A stretch of 64,000 nucleotides of DNA, from positions 26,001 through 90,000 of the forward strand of contig JAWZYU010000659.1 in assembly GCA_038380435.1 (NCBI GenBank). The letters are read 5' to 3'. The position numbers and the translations under genes are program-made. Source of the stretch: Ryuthela nishihirai. Taxonomy: Eukaryota > Arthropoda > Arachnida > Araneae > Heptathelidae. Numbering within the stretch: position 1 is the stretch's first letter; each line of letters begins with the position of its first letter. The notes beneath the pieces were generated by a model, which did not search any database, was not told the origin of the DNA, and saw nothing but the letters and a program-made list of their open reading frames with translations. Positions 52,280-62,324 of the stretch are shown here, piece by piece.

Positions 52280-52550
52280 ACTAAAATAAAAGCATTCTAT
52301 GCTCCAAAACGTTTTCCTGACACTTCCATATTATTATGTGAATAGAAAGTAACATTCAGAGCTCCCTAAATTTGAAAATGATTTTTTTTACGGGAAAACG
52401 TCATTCGAGATAAATTGAAGATTCCCTCAAATCTTTCTAATTCTCGATTTTCAACAATTTTCCTCAAATTTTTACAGTTATTAAGTTGGATACGTTTAAC
52501 AGCAAACTCTGCTCTTAAATTCGTTCTAAAAATTTTCGTATGAAGGTAAT
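52280..52550. other. AT-rich DNA with dispersed repeat traces
   Basis: A 'tctcgattttcaacaatttt' stretch near 52445 recurs near 5.2 and 50.4 kb. No gene is recognised. Confidence 0.4.
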
Positions 52551-52554
52551 CATA

Positions 52555-52665
52555 CCCTCTGCACGTTAAAGAACACGCTGGATGGCCTTGACAGGAGACT
52601 ACGTCCTATCTCCGAACTTTCCAGTGGGTCCTCTCCTCTAACCTTCTCGGGGCAAGGGAAGGGGA
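52555..52665 (+). mobile_element. SINE family A internal fragment
   Basis: 'gcacgttaaagaacacgctg' followed by 'gatggccttgacaggaga' and 'ccagtgggtcctctcct' are family A body words in order. Head and tail are missing. Confidence 0.8.
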
Positions 52666-52669
52666 TCCG

Positions 52670-53075
52670 CTGAATATTAATTACTGGACTGATAATTAAT
52701 TAACTGCAAGAATCATTACACCAACATCTAAATTTGCATTTATTTCAGTAAGCGGCTTGTTGTAACAAATATAATTTGTGTTTTAATGGGCTTTTGGAAG
52801 TAAATTGTTATGTTCGGTGACGCTGATTTTAAATGCTTTGGGCTCCAAAACTCTTTAAATATCAAAAGAATATTGCTGAAAATTGAGCTTTAGAGAGATT
52901 TGAATGAGATCCTTAATTTATACTCAGTGACATTTTCCAGAAAAAATATTATTTTTACATTTAGGGATCTCTGAATATGACTCTCCATTCGCATAACATG
53001 CAAATGTCGGAAAACGTTTTGTAATATCGCATATATCGATTGGGAGTTATTTTAATTTCTAGATATGCGTATGCA
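52670..53075. other. AT-rich intergenic DNA
   Basis: No gene recognised. Confidence 0.4.
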
Positions 53076-53079
53076 TATA

Positions 53080-54533
53080 CACTGCTCGACATTGAAAGTG
53101 CCCCACCCAGAAGAACATGTACAAACATGCAAATAGAAGGGTGGGTGTGAGCAGTTGAGATGCGCAAATGGTGATAATCCAGAGCCAATGACGTGTGTGG
53201 CTCAAGAGAAAAGGTGCAAGAAGAAACTGGGATGGTATTGTGTTTATGCAGGTGGAAGTTGTGCGAAAGGTTGAGATTCGGTGCTGGAACGGTTGAGATT
53301 AGAATTCTGCTTAGAAATTGTTCAGCGAAGGCCGAAAATGCCTGGTACACGCCATCATCATGTTTATTAACATTTAGATGCGTTTGAGAGAGATGAATTA
53401 TAAGCCTATGTGAAGCTGGATGGACTACAGGTTGTGTCGCTGTCCATGTTCATCGGGATGCATGAACTGCTGAATGCCGTTGGCAACAGTGGCGAAATGA
53501 AGGTTCTAGCATGTGTCACAGAGGGAGTGGTACCATCTGACAGACGTCAGCCCTGCTTGATAGGCACATTGTTCAACATGCTCGTTCTTCACCCCAGAGC
53601 ACTGCAGGCGATATTCGACGGACTGTGTCAGCAACCATGGATGTCCCCACAACCACCTGAATGGTAAACCGAAGGTTACATGAGGCACACCTGTGCTCTG
53701 GGCAACCATTACGTCCACTGCCATTGACTGTAAACCATCGCAGCGCTCGTCTGGCTTGGTGTCGAAGTCATGCAAACTGGGCAATGAATTGAACACTGTT
53801 ATGTTTAGTGAAGAATCCCATTTTTGTCTGGGAGCTGACTATCGATGGGTCCATGTATGGCAAGAGGATGGATCCAGCTTTTGTTCGTGACTGGCACACC
53901 ACCCGTCAGCCAGACATAATGGCATGGGATGCTGTTGGATATGACAGCAGGTCACCTCTTATCCGCATCATGGGAACACTGACAGCTGCACGATATGCAG
54001 GCCGTTTTGTTATCGCTCCTGGGAGCATGCAGCAGCCCATTTTGTTACCGTTCTTGGGAGGCAGGCAGCAGCCCATTTTCCAGCATGACAAAGCCTGTGT
54101 ACACTGCTACGATCTCCAGACAATGTTTACAACATGTTCAAGTATTACCGTGGCCAACACGATCTCCAGATATATCCCCAAGTGAAAATCTGTGGGACCA
54201 CATTGGACGACGTTTGCAAACCTCTCAGCGGCTGGCGCAAAATCTCGATGAATTATGGGAGCAAGTCAACGCTGCTTGGTGTGCAATTCCTCAGGACCAT
54301 ATCCGTCGACTGTATGACTCCATGCCACGCCGTATTGCTGCCTGTATTGCCGTTCACGGCGTGCAACCACCTACTGAGGCAGTCACATTGTGTTGCATGA
54401 TCTCATCTTCTAACCACTGTAAGTGGTTGCAAATTAGATCATGGTATGCCAATATATATTGCTATGTGTGTGCTACATTTCACCCCTATTCCCTCACTCC
54501 TTCTGGTTAGGGCAATTTCAATATCGTGCAGTG
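53080..54533 (+). mobile_element. Tc1-like DNA transposon, end to end
   Basis: Terminal inverted repeats of at least 34 bp begin CACTGCTCGACATTGAAAGT on the left and, reverse-complemented, CACTGCACGATATTGAAATT on the right, with five mismatches in 34. TA lies at 53078-53079 and 54534-54535 as the target duplication. At 1454 bp it has the usual size of a full Tc1-type element with one transposase gene. Confidence 0.93.
53330..54380 (+). pseudogene. Tc1-like transposase pseudogene
   Basis: The intact enzyme would cut and paste the element with a DDE triad. Visible pieces in order are: 'PPQPPEW'-type helix-turn-helix remnants (about 53560-53670), 'NTVMFSEESHFCLGADYRWV' (about 53795-53855), 'RQPDIMAWDAVGYDSRSPLI' and 'IMGTLTAARYAGRFV' (about 53900-54010), 'FQHDKACVH' (about 54077-54105), and 'LPWPTRSPDISPSENLWDHI' with 'IPQDHIRRLYDSMPRRIAAC' (about 54150-54345). 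The first catalytic position is Glu in 'FSEESHF' where the family has Asp, and the second block has lost the Asn-Ala-Arg context. At least three frameshifts separate the blocks. The gene is dead although the ends are well kept. Confidence 0.88.
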
Positions 54534-54539
54534 TATATA

Positions 54540-54780
54540 TGTATAAGTTCCTTACGCATTGTTTCTGTTAAATATTCCAGCATACGAAACTCCTTAAATA
54601 ATAAGAGAATATTATTGAATTTTAAGAATTAGCTCCACTAAATGTAGATCTTCTGTTTTGTTTTGTTGTAGCATTTTACCATAAAGTTTAATATTTCAAG
54701 TTAGAAAGCTTCAAAAGTTAGCATTCTGTTAATAAAATGTGGAAATTCTTTTATATTGTTGTCTAAACATTACATCTATA
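54540..54780. other. AT-rich spacer
   Basis: A 'gttaaatattccag' stretch near 54568 recurs near 58846. No gene is recognised. Confidence 0.4.
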
Positions 54781-54828
54781 CGTAGGTCATCATCATCATC
54801 ATCATCATCATCCTCAAGCAGCCATGGG

Positions 54829-57087
54829 CTACGGAGGTCCAAACAGACTGCGCAGTTTAATTCTCCAAGCATATCTGTCCTGAGCTACATCTGCTGCATC
54901 AGGCCACTGCACACCAATTCTAACAAGGTCCTGTTTGACATTGTCTGCCCACCGCATCCTAGGTCTCCCCCTCTTTCTGAGGCCTCTAGGCACACTGTTC
55001 ATAACCCTATTCGCCAATCTATAATTATCCATACGGGCAACATGGCCAAACCAGCGGAGTCTCTCTCTGCACAATATGCTGCTTAAAGGAGGTTGCAGAC
55101 TCCTTTGCCTAACCTCATCATTAGTTACAAGGTTAAACCACCTAATACTCAAGATACTGCGTAAGCATCTAGAATCAAAAGCATCTAGTTTCCTGTTATC
55201 TTGTTTACACAGCGTCCAAGTTTCACTACCATAACTAACTCTAGAAAGAACCAAACTATTATACAGTCTAATTTTAGTCTTTAGGTGTATACGCCTATTT
55301 CTCCACAATCTCCATAGATTCTTAAAAGTCCCGGCAGCAATACCTATTCGTCTGTTAATCTCATGCCGCACATCACCAGTATCAGTTACATAGCTCCCAA
55401 GGTAATTAAACTGTGACACCTGCTCAAGACTGCAACCATTCAGATTAACTGAATCACAACCTGCCTGACCAATTTTCATCACTTTAGTTTTCTCTCTGTT
55501 TATAACCAAACCTACTCTACTACCAGTCTCATCAACAGCTTGAATAAAAGAGTTCATCTCATCAACGTCATTTGCCAAAAGGGCTAAATCATCAGCATAA
55601 TCTAAATCAGAAATTTTCGTATCTCCAGTCCATTTAAGGCCAAAATCTTTCCCTTGAAGTGAATTTCGCATAATATAATCAATAACCAAGCTAAAGAGAA
55701 AAGGAGACAAAATGCACCCTTGTCGAACACCAGAAGTAATGCTAAACCAATTGCTACAAGCCTTACCAACTCTCACACACGACTCAGTGTTATTATAGAG
55801 AGCTTTCATTATGTTAACTAACTTGTCTGGTATACCATATGATCTCACAATCAACCACAAATTATGACGATCAACAGAGTCGAAAGCCTTTTTGAAATCA
55901 ACAAAGCTAGCAACCAAAGGTTTCTGAAACTCTAAACATTTCTCAAGAATCTGCCTAAGTGAAAATATCTGATCAACACATCCCCTACCACTTCTGAATC
56001 CACATTGCTCATCACGCAATTGCCTGTCAACCAGATTCTTAATTCTATTAAGCACAATCATGGAAAGAACTTTACCTGGAACAGAGAGTAGGCTGATACC
56101 CCTATAGTTATCACAAGAACTGCGATCACCTTTTTTGAAAACAGGGATAATAATAGCTCTGGTAAAATCTTTAGGAACCATGCCTTTATCATAAAAGTTA
56201 TTCAAAATTTCAGTCATCCAAGTGGTAACCAAAACATTCCCAGCTCTGAGCATTTCTGTAGTAATTTCATCAACCCCTGGGGATTTATGAAGTTTAAGTT
56301 TAGAGATAGCCAAACTAACTTCAGATTGTGTTATAGGGCCAACATTAAAGCTGCCAATGCATCTATCATCATTACAAACAATGGGAGTAGAACTAACTAC
56401 ATTGTTTAGAACATCACTGAAATGCTCAGCCCACCTAGCCATGACAGAATCCTCACCTTCTATAACCTTACCTTGTTTATCCTTCAATCCCTGTATGCCT
56501 GTCCGTTTTCTACCACATAAAACATTAACTATCTGGTACAGCTCTCTGCTGTTGTGCTGCCTAACTGCTTCCTCAGCTTTGTCAGCCAAGCTATCAAGCC
56601 AAAGATTTTTATCAGTAGCTAACTGATCCTTTACACGTTTATTAAGCTTTCTGTAATCTTTTCTATTAGGACTAGTAGGGTACTGATTAAGGACATTCCT
56701 GCAGTTCCTTCTTTCAGAAATAAGCTCAATTGCCTTATCACTTAAATAATTCTGCCTCCTCTGCTCCTTTTTTCCTAAAAGAGTACTGTTAGTTTCCAAA
56801 AAAGCCTGTTTAAAATGGCCCCATTCTTCCTCAACTTCAGTATTAAGCAAACCATGACTGTCATAATGACTAAGTAACCTATCATGGTAAGCTTTAGCTA
56901 TAACAGGGTCTTTCAGAGCTTCAGTATTAAAGATAAATTTTTTAACCCTAGCACAACACTTTTTAAGTTTAAGTTGCAAGACACTTTTAACAAGGTAATG
57001 GTCAGATCCAATTTCAGCTCCCCTATAAGCCCTGGTATTTCTAACAGAACTAGCCCATTTGCTGTTAATTAATATATAATCAATCAT
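54829..57087 (-). CDS. LINE polyprotein: end of endonuclease, reverse transcriptase, C-terminal domain
   Basis: A 752-codon frame, the longest in the window. It starts at an internal Met within the endonuclease, whose last catalytic His is seen in 'EIGSDHYLV' (residues 25-33). The reverse transcriptase follows: 'KLHKSPGVDEI', 'FKKGDRSSCDNYRGISLLS', motif A 'FVDFKKAFDSVDRH' (about 395), motif B 'SGVRQGCILSPFLF', and motif C 'LDYADDLALL' (about 495). The C-terminal domain has 'YGSETWTLCKQDNRKLDAF' and 'RGRPRMRWADNVKQDL' (about 705) and ends 'LFGPP'. All polymerase catalytic Asp residues are present. The real protein would begin upstream in the endonuclease frame (57240-58001), from which it is separated only by a 2-bp insertion. 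It would make cDNA by target-primed reverse transcription. Confidence 0.9.
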   Translation of the reverse strand: MIDYILINSKWASSVRNTRAYRGAEIGSDHYLVKSVLQLKLKKCCARVKKFIFNTEALKDPVIAKAYHDRLLSHYDSHGLLNTEVEEEWGHFKQAFLETNSTLLGKKEQRRQNYLSDKAIELISERRNCRNVLNQYPTSPNRKDYRKLNKRVKDQLATDKNLWLDSLADKAEEAVRQHNSRELYQIVNVLCGRKRTGIQGLKDKQGKVIEGEDSVMARWAEHFSDVLNNVVSSTPIVCNDDRCIGSFNVGPITQSEVSLAISKLKLHKSPGVDEITTEMLRAGNVLVTTWMTEILNNFYDKGMVPKDFTRAIIIPVFKKGDRSSCDNYRGISLLSVPGKVLSMIVLNRIKNLVDRQLRDEQCGFRSGRGCVDQIFSLRQILEKCLEFQKPLVASFVDFKKAFDSVDRHNLWLIVRSYGIPDKLVNIMKALYNNTESCVRVGKACSNWFSITSGVRQGCILSPFLFSLVIDYIMRNSLQGKDFGLKWTGDTKISDLDYADDLALLANDVDEMNSFIQAVDETGSRVGLVINREKTKVMKIGQAGCDSVNLNGCSLEQVSQFNYLGSYVTDTGDVRHEINRRIGIAAGTFKNLWRLWRNRRIHLKTKIRLYNSLVLSRVSYGSETWTLCKQDNRKLDAFDSRCLRSILSIRWFNLVTNDEVRQRSLQPPLSSILCRERLRWFGHVARMDNYRLANRVMNSVPRGLRKRGRPRMRWADNVKQDLVRIGVQWPDAADVAQDRYAWRIKLRSLFGPP

Positions 57088-57239
57088 ATTCCTATGCAGC
57101 CCATCAGGTGAAACCCATGTGTATTTATGTATGTCGCGGTGTTTGTAATATGTGTTAGTTATTCTGAAACCATTGAGTTTACTTACCTGTAGGAGACGTT
57201 GCCCATTGCCATTGCAGCTACCAATACCAAAAGGGCCTA

Positions 57240-58001
57240 TTACTCCTGCCCAAAGGTCAGAGAGTCAGTACCAACTTTGGCATTGAAGTCACCAAGAACA
57301 AGGGTAATATCTCCTTTCTTGACAGAATTAAAAATATCCTGAAGTTGTTCATAAAACCTATCCTTCTCATCCTCATCGGCATCCTCAGTGGGGGCATAAC
57401 AGCAGATAACATTCAGGTCTTTAATGCTTGTCTGAAATTTTGCTGTAAGAAACCTTTCATTAATGCACTCATATCCTAGAAGAGCATCACTAGCGTGTCT
57501 GCTGAGCAGCAGACCCACGCCTTGGTGATGATTTCCATCCTCCCTCCCTGTAAAGAGAAATTTAAAGTTATTTTTAAGTATCTCACCTTTACCTGTCCAT
57601 CTGGTCTCTTGCAAGACTAGAATATCTAGGCTATAGCGCTGGAATTCCTGCATGAGGACATCAAGAGAATAATCTCTATGTAATGTCCTCACGTTCCACG
57701 TTCGTGCAGAGAGAAAATGATTAGTAGGATTTTTAAAGAAATTAGGTTTATTGAGATTGGTAGGGCCAACAATATCAAACAGCCCCCTGATCGCAGGCAT
57801 GGGGCAAAGACCCGTTCCTCCTCCGCTAAAGGCTGAAGTCACCGATGCTGGTAGGAACTTCAGGCACCACCTTTTCAAGTGGACTTTTTCAAGAGCCACA
57901 TGGCCTGCCTGAGACGCATTACTCCAGTTTAGGCTTGACGATGCCCAACTAGCAAAGTAAGGTTCAGGTACCTGCGATGGCGTCTGATTAGGATTATCCA
58001 C
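57240..58001 (-). pseudogene. LINE endonuclease (N-terminal part of the polyprotein), frameshifted at its end
   Basis: An AP-type endonuclease that would nick target DNA and free a 3' end for reverse transcription. The 253-codon frame has a Met start and an unassigned leader of about 95 residues. It then has the family motifs 'TWNVRTLHRD' (Asn 103), 'LQETRW' (Glu 132), 'GVGLLLSRHA' (161-170), 'CYAPTED' (201-207) and 'LGDFNAKVG' (Asp 238, Asn 240). It runs out after 'DSLTFGQE' because an AG dinucleotide is duplicated within 57259-57264 ('agagag' on the plus strand, one AG fewer in the 59.7-kb copy). Past that point the endonuclease continues in the frame of the 752-codon reading. Apart from this, no catalytic residue is lost. 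Confidence 0.88.
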
Positions 58002-58454
58002 CAGCTGATATAAGGTATCCCATGCCTCTGTTCACTTAGAGCTGGCAACCCAGAAGCAAACAGAAAACACAGCAGCAGACTCTCCCTCAACAGAGGCCCA
58101 CCAGTGCAGCAAGTCCAGGATCCATAATCAAGCTCAAATCCATAAACATGTCCAGTCTAGTAGGTATAAATGGTCAGCACCAGGACCCTGTGAAGTTGAC
58201 CACTCCTCAGCAGGGTTGAAAAAAAAGAAAAAAGTGGCCATAGATGACCAGATCAGCAGGCCATACTGAACTGGCAGCCCTCCCCTTCCGTTCCCTTCCA
58301 AAAGAGAATATCTCTTTTGAAAGTTACTAACGGCCTGCACCACGAGAAGGCGGGGTCGGACATTAGGTGCTAGACCTGGCCGGTTCTGTGCATCATCACT
58401 AGGGATTGGTACACAGCTCTCCTTCCAGTTTACGCCTAGCTACCATTTACAGGA

Positions 58455-58710
58455 CTGAACAGAAAAAACGTTTCATGTTATTTGAATATGGAGTCATATT
58501 CAGATATCAATAACATCTTAAGTAATATTAATATGGACAAAATATGACTATAGTTATACTTGAGGTCTCTATCAAATCTCTTTAAATGTAGAATTATTCA
58601 CAAATAATTGTTCAGTATCCAAGTAATTTTGTAAGCTGGAAAATGTACTCAATTAAAACCTGAAAAATTATTGCAACATATTAAAATGAAAAAGAAACAT
58701 TCTGTAAAAA
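58455..58710. other. AT-rich intergenic DNA
   Basis: No feature recognised. Confidence 0.4.
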
Positions 58711-58711
58711 A

Positions 58712-58792
58712 TAATACCCCCTCAAGCAGCTGCTTGCCACAGAGGTCTGACAGGAGCCTGTCAGTTTATATGCCACAGTAGAAGATCTAATG
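58712..58792 (-). mobile_element. SINE family B 3' fragment
   Basis: The stretch 'ataccccctcaagcagctgc' through 'gacaggagcctgtcagttta' is the 3' half of family B on the minus strand. The head is missing. Confidence 0.85.
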
Positions 58793-58794
58793 AT

Positions 58795-59398
58795 TGAACA
58801 GTATATGAATTTTGAATGATTTTTGGTTAACAAGGTAAGTAAATGTTAAATATTCCAGATTCTATAACTCATTAAATATTAAAAATATCAAAAGCAGGTA
58901 TTTAGGCAGACCGCAGTCAGATCTTCAAATATGATTGCCAATAATCACATTTTTCTATAAAAAGCGCTTTTAAGAAATTGTAGAGTTGTCAATTTGATTC
59001 CCTCTTGATCAAACATTTAATATTTCAACTGTTTCTACTTTCTGTTGAGAAACTATTAATGCATGAATTTATTATTCAGTCCTAAGACTTTTTGATCTCC
59101 CCTTCAAATCCAAAAGAATTATTCCATGTTTCCTTTGCTTTTTGCTGAAATACAAGTTTCAAAAAGGAAATAAACACACCACATTCTGCAGTCGACTCCT
59201 GTTGCCTGGAGAGTTGTCCTGTTGCCTGGTTGCCTTTAGAGTCCCCCTGTTGCCTGGTGGGATGCAGGCAGTTTGTCATTTAAACGTTAATTGATGGTCG
59301 TTTGAACCCTCTGAGCGGGAGATGCACAAAGAGGGGAGGAAAAGTTCACCCGTTCAACCTACCTTCTCCCGGCCGACGGGCCGGTACGGTAGCGAAAG
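58795..59398. other. intergenic DNA
   Basis: A 'cctgttgcctgg' motif recurs three times at about 59198-59262. It is a small imperfect tandem. No gene is recognised. Confidence 0.4.
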
Positions 59399-60313
59399 GG
59401 TTAAAGGTAAATTTTTTAACCTTAGCACAACACTTTTTAAGTTTCAGTTGCAAGACATTTTTAACAAGGTAATGGTCAGATCCAATATCAGCTCCCCTAT
59501 ATGCCATGGTATTCCTAACAGAACTAGCCCATTTGCTGTTAATTAAAATGTAATCAATCATATTCTTATGCAGCCCATCTGGTGAAACCCATGTAAACTA
59601 ATGTATGTCGCGGTGTTTGCGCTAAGTGTCAGTTATTCTGAATCCGTTGAGTTTATTTACCTATAGGAGACGTTGCCCATTGCCATTGCAGCTACCAATA
59701 CCAAAAGAGCTTATTACCCCTCCTCAAAGGTCAAAGTCAGTACCAACTTTGGCATTGAAGTCGCCAAGAACAAGGGTAACATCTCCTTTCTCGACATAAT
59801 TCAAAATATCCTGAAGCTGCCCATAAAACCTATCCTTCTCCTCCTCATCAGCATCCTCAGTGGAGGCACCAAGCAGATACCATTCAAGTCTTTAACGCTT
59901 GTCTGAAATTTTGCCGTAAGAAACCTTTCATTAATGCACTCATGTCCTAGAAGAGCATCACTAACATGTCTGCTGAGAAGCAGACCCACGCCTTGGTGAT
60001 GTTTCTCATCTTCCCTCCCCAAAAAGAGAAATTTAAGATTATTTTTAAGAATCTGACCTTTATCTGTCCATCTGGTCTCTTGCAGGCCAAGAATATCTAA
60101 ATTATAACGGTGGAATTCTTGTGTGAGGACATCAAGAGAAAAAGCTCTGTGCAGAGTCCTCACATTCCAACTACCTATGGATAGAAAATGTTTAGTGGGA
60201 TGTTTAAAGAAACAATGTTTATTAAGAAAGGGAATGCGAACAATATCAAACAGCCCCCTAATCGCAGACATGGGGCAAGATCCGTTCCCCCACCAGTAAA
60301 GATCTGAAACCAT
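59346..60313 (-). pseudogene. LINE endonuclease, truncated copy
   Basis: The segment 59801-60313 reads 'GSWNVRTLHRAFSLDVL', 'LGLQETRWTDKGQILKN' and 'GVGLLLSRHVSDALLGHECI', the first two-thirds of the AP-type endonuclease. The frame is lost near 59880 around the YAPT position, where copy 3 reads through. A further segment, 59346-59561, holds the last part ('MIDYILINSKWASSV', 'GADIGSDHYLV') and then runs into non-LINE DNA at about 59400. With no polymerase attached it cannot move on its own. Confidence 0.83.
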
Positions 60314-60810
60314 CTACACTGGAAGACTTCCTCCAATGTAGAATTTGACGATGCCAATAGAAGCAAAGTGTTCAGGTGCCTACGATGACCTCTGCTCAGG
60401 ATTATCACCAGCTGATAAACATATCCTGTGAATTTATACTTCTGGGGCTGTCAACTCACAAACAAATAGAAAACACAGCAGAAGATTTTCCCTCCACAGA
60501 AGCGCACCAGTGCAGCAAAATCAGGATCCATAATCAAGCTCAGAGCCATAATTCAGTCTAGTGGGTTTATATGGTCAGCACCAGGACCTTGTTTGGTTGA
60601 CCACTCCTCAGCAGGGTAGAAAAAAAAGAAAAGTAGCCATAGTTGTCCAGATCAGTAGGCCACACTAATCTGTCAGCCCTCCCCTTCCGTTCACTTCCAC
60701 AAGAGAGTATCTGTTTTGAAAGCTATTAACGGTCTGCACCACGAGAAGGCTGGGTCGGACATTAGGTGCTAGACCTGGCCGGTTCTATGCATCATCACAG
60801 GGGATTGGTG
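59400..60810 (-). mobile_element. RTE-like LINE, 5'-only copy with endonuclease
   Basis: The 5' leader (60315-60810) and most of the endonuclease are homologous to copy 3. Homology stops at 59400 just after the endonuclease, so the reverse transcriptase and tail are missing. It shares subfamily markers with the fragment at 17.7-18.6 kb ('LNKHCFFKHPTKHFLSIG', 'ETRWTDKGQIL'). Confidence 0.9.
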
Positions 60811-60819
60811 CATAGACTG

Positions 60820-60990
60820 GTTAATAGCGAATACGGAAAAGGCGAAATATCGGTTAACCCGAAACTAAAGTTTGGTACCTTCTGGACGCTTTCTCATGTA
60901 AAAATCTTCTTTTAACGCGAATGGATAACACAAAAAAAAGGCTTAACGCGAATGGATGACACAAAAAAAAGGGCTTAACGCGAAAGTTTT
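60820..60990 (+). repeat. short tandem repeat, ~30-bp unit
   Basis: 'cttttaacgcgaatggataa', 'cttaacgcgaatggatgaca' and 'cttaacgcgaaag' follow one another at about 60911-60985 with 'cacaaaaaaaagg' between them. Confidence 0.85.
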
Positions 60991-61315
60991 CTATGGTTGG
61001 AAAAATAAAATTCCATTCAAACTCTTCGGATAAAGTGAAACCAGTGTTTGATAAATTTTGAACAGCTTCGAATTTCTTGATAATTACTAATTTTACAGCT
61101 GTAAATACACCAGTGTGTTTTAGACTATCGACAAATTACACATGAATGACAGCAAACTTTTTCGAGTTGAGACCCCTCTTTACCATTGACAGAAATTTTT
61201 TCAGCGCATTTATTAATGATATTTGTCACATACATCGCATGTATTCCTTTACTATTGTGGAAAATTAGGTTGGGGTTACCTATAAGCTTGAATGTATTTA
61301 TCGGTACATCCTTCA
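60990..61315. other. intergenic DNA
   Basis: No feature recognised. Confidence 0.4.
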
Positions 61316-61317
61316 GC

Positions 61318-61412
61318 AGCGATGTTTGGCACACAATGGGCTAAATGGCCAGGTTACAAAGACCCCTACGGAACAGAGAAGGTTGGAGGAGGTCACCTCC
61401 CCCCCCCCCCAA
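61318..61412 (-). mobile_element. SINE family A 3' fragment
   Basis: 'ggcacacaatgggctaaatg' followed by 'gccaggttacaaagacccct' and 'cagagaaggttggagga' is the 3' end of family A on the minus strand. It ends in a C-run. Confidence 0.8.
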
Positions 61413-61414
61413 AG

Positions 61415-62110
61415 TAAATCGGAGGTGACAAAATTCGAAGTGACTAGATAAAATCCAGGTGATTGTGAAAATTGAAATTTGTTTTTTGTAAAATTAAGGG
61501 GAGTCAGCAAAATCTCGGACAGTTATCAAAATTCGAAATGACTTGGTAAAATTGAGGTGAGATATAAAATTTGATACTTTTTATGCAAAATTATGGTCTA
61601 GGGGAGTTGGCAAAATCGAAGAAACTTGGCAAAATTCGAAACCACTTGGTAAAATTGAGGTGAATGTAAAAATTGAGATTTATTCTGTAAAATTTTGGCG
61701 AGTTGGCAAAAATCTAGAGGAATTGTTAAAATATAGGCAACTAGGCAAAATGAAGGCAGTTGGCAAAATTCGAAATTACTTGGTAAAATATATATGAGTT
61801 TTAAAAATTGGGTTTGGTTTTGTGAAATTAAGAAGAGTTAGTATAATTCAGCAAACTTGGCAAAATCATGGGTAGTTGGCAAATTGTGAAGTGTCTTGGT
61901 AAAATTGAGGTGATATGTAAAAATTGAGATTTATTCTGTGAAATTATGGGTAGTTGGCAAAATCTCTGGGAGTTGGCAAAATCATGGCAACTTGGCAAAA
62001 TTCAATTGGAAGCCACTTGGTAAAAATAGGTGAGTTATGAAAATTGAGATTATTTTCTAAAATTGAAGAGAGTTGGAAGAATCGAGAGAACTTGTCAAAA
62101 TCTTTACAAC
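61415..62110 (+). repeat. degenerate tandem repeat, ~118-bp period
   Basis: The phrase 'acttggtaaaattgaggtga' and near variants recurs near 61541, 61643, 61778, 61894 and 62013. 'agttggcaaaat' and 'attgagatttattctgtaaa' alternate between the repeats. Spacings vary from about 102 to 135 bp because of indels, so the array is old. Confidence 0.8.
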
Positions 62111-62287
62111 TTTGCCCCCTCCCCACTGAAAGAGAATTGGTAACGTTCATAACAGAGACGGAACTAAATTTATATACTTATTTACTCAGTCGGAGAAATT
62201 TTATCTCCGAATTGGAAATTTTTCGTTCTTTCTCCCCCGAACCAAGTCCTTTCCTACGCCATTGTCTCGAAAGGAAAATTACAGTCT

Positions 62288-62322
62288 AGTAGGACCTCTG
62301 TAGCCCATGGCTGCGTGAGGAT
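62288..62322 (+). mobile_element. tiny 3' end of RTE-like LINE
   Basis: 'aggacctctgtagcccatgg' followed by 'ctgcgtgagga' is the last ~30 bp before the tail of the RTE-like LINE, in plus orientation. It is either an extremely 5'-truncated insertion or a remnant. Confidence 0.7.
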
Positions 62323-62324
62323 TT

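Larger units (their letters stand above)
54786..58453 (-). mobile_element. RTE-like LINE, nearly complete copy 3
   Basis: The element runs from a 5' end 'ctgtaaatggtagctaggc' (58453) through a ~450-bp leader, an endonuclease, a reverse transcriptase and a C-terminal domain to a short (CAT/ATG)n 3' tail at 54786-54812. The single-protein layout (endonuclease then reverse transcriptase), the short 3' region and the triplet tail fit the RTE group. No clear target-site duplication was found. It is the reference for all the other fragments of this LINE in the window. Confidence 0.92.
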
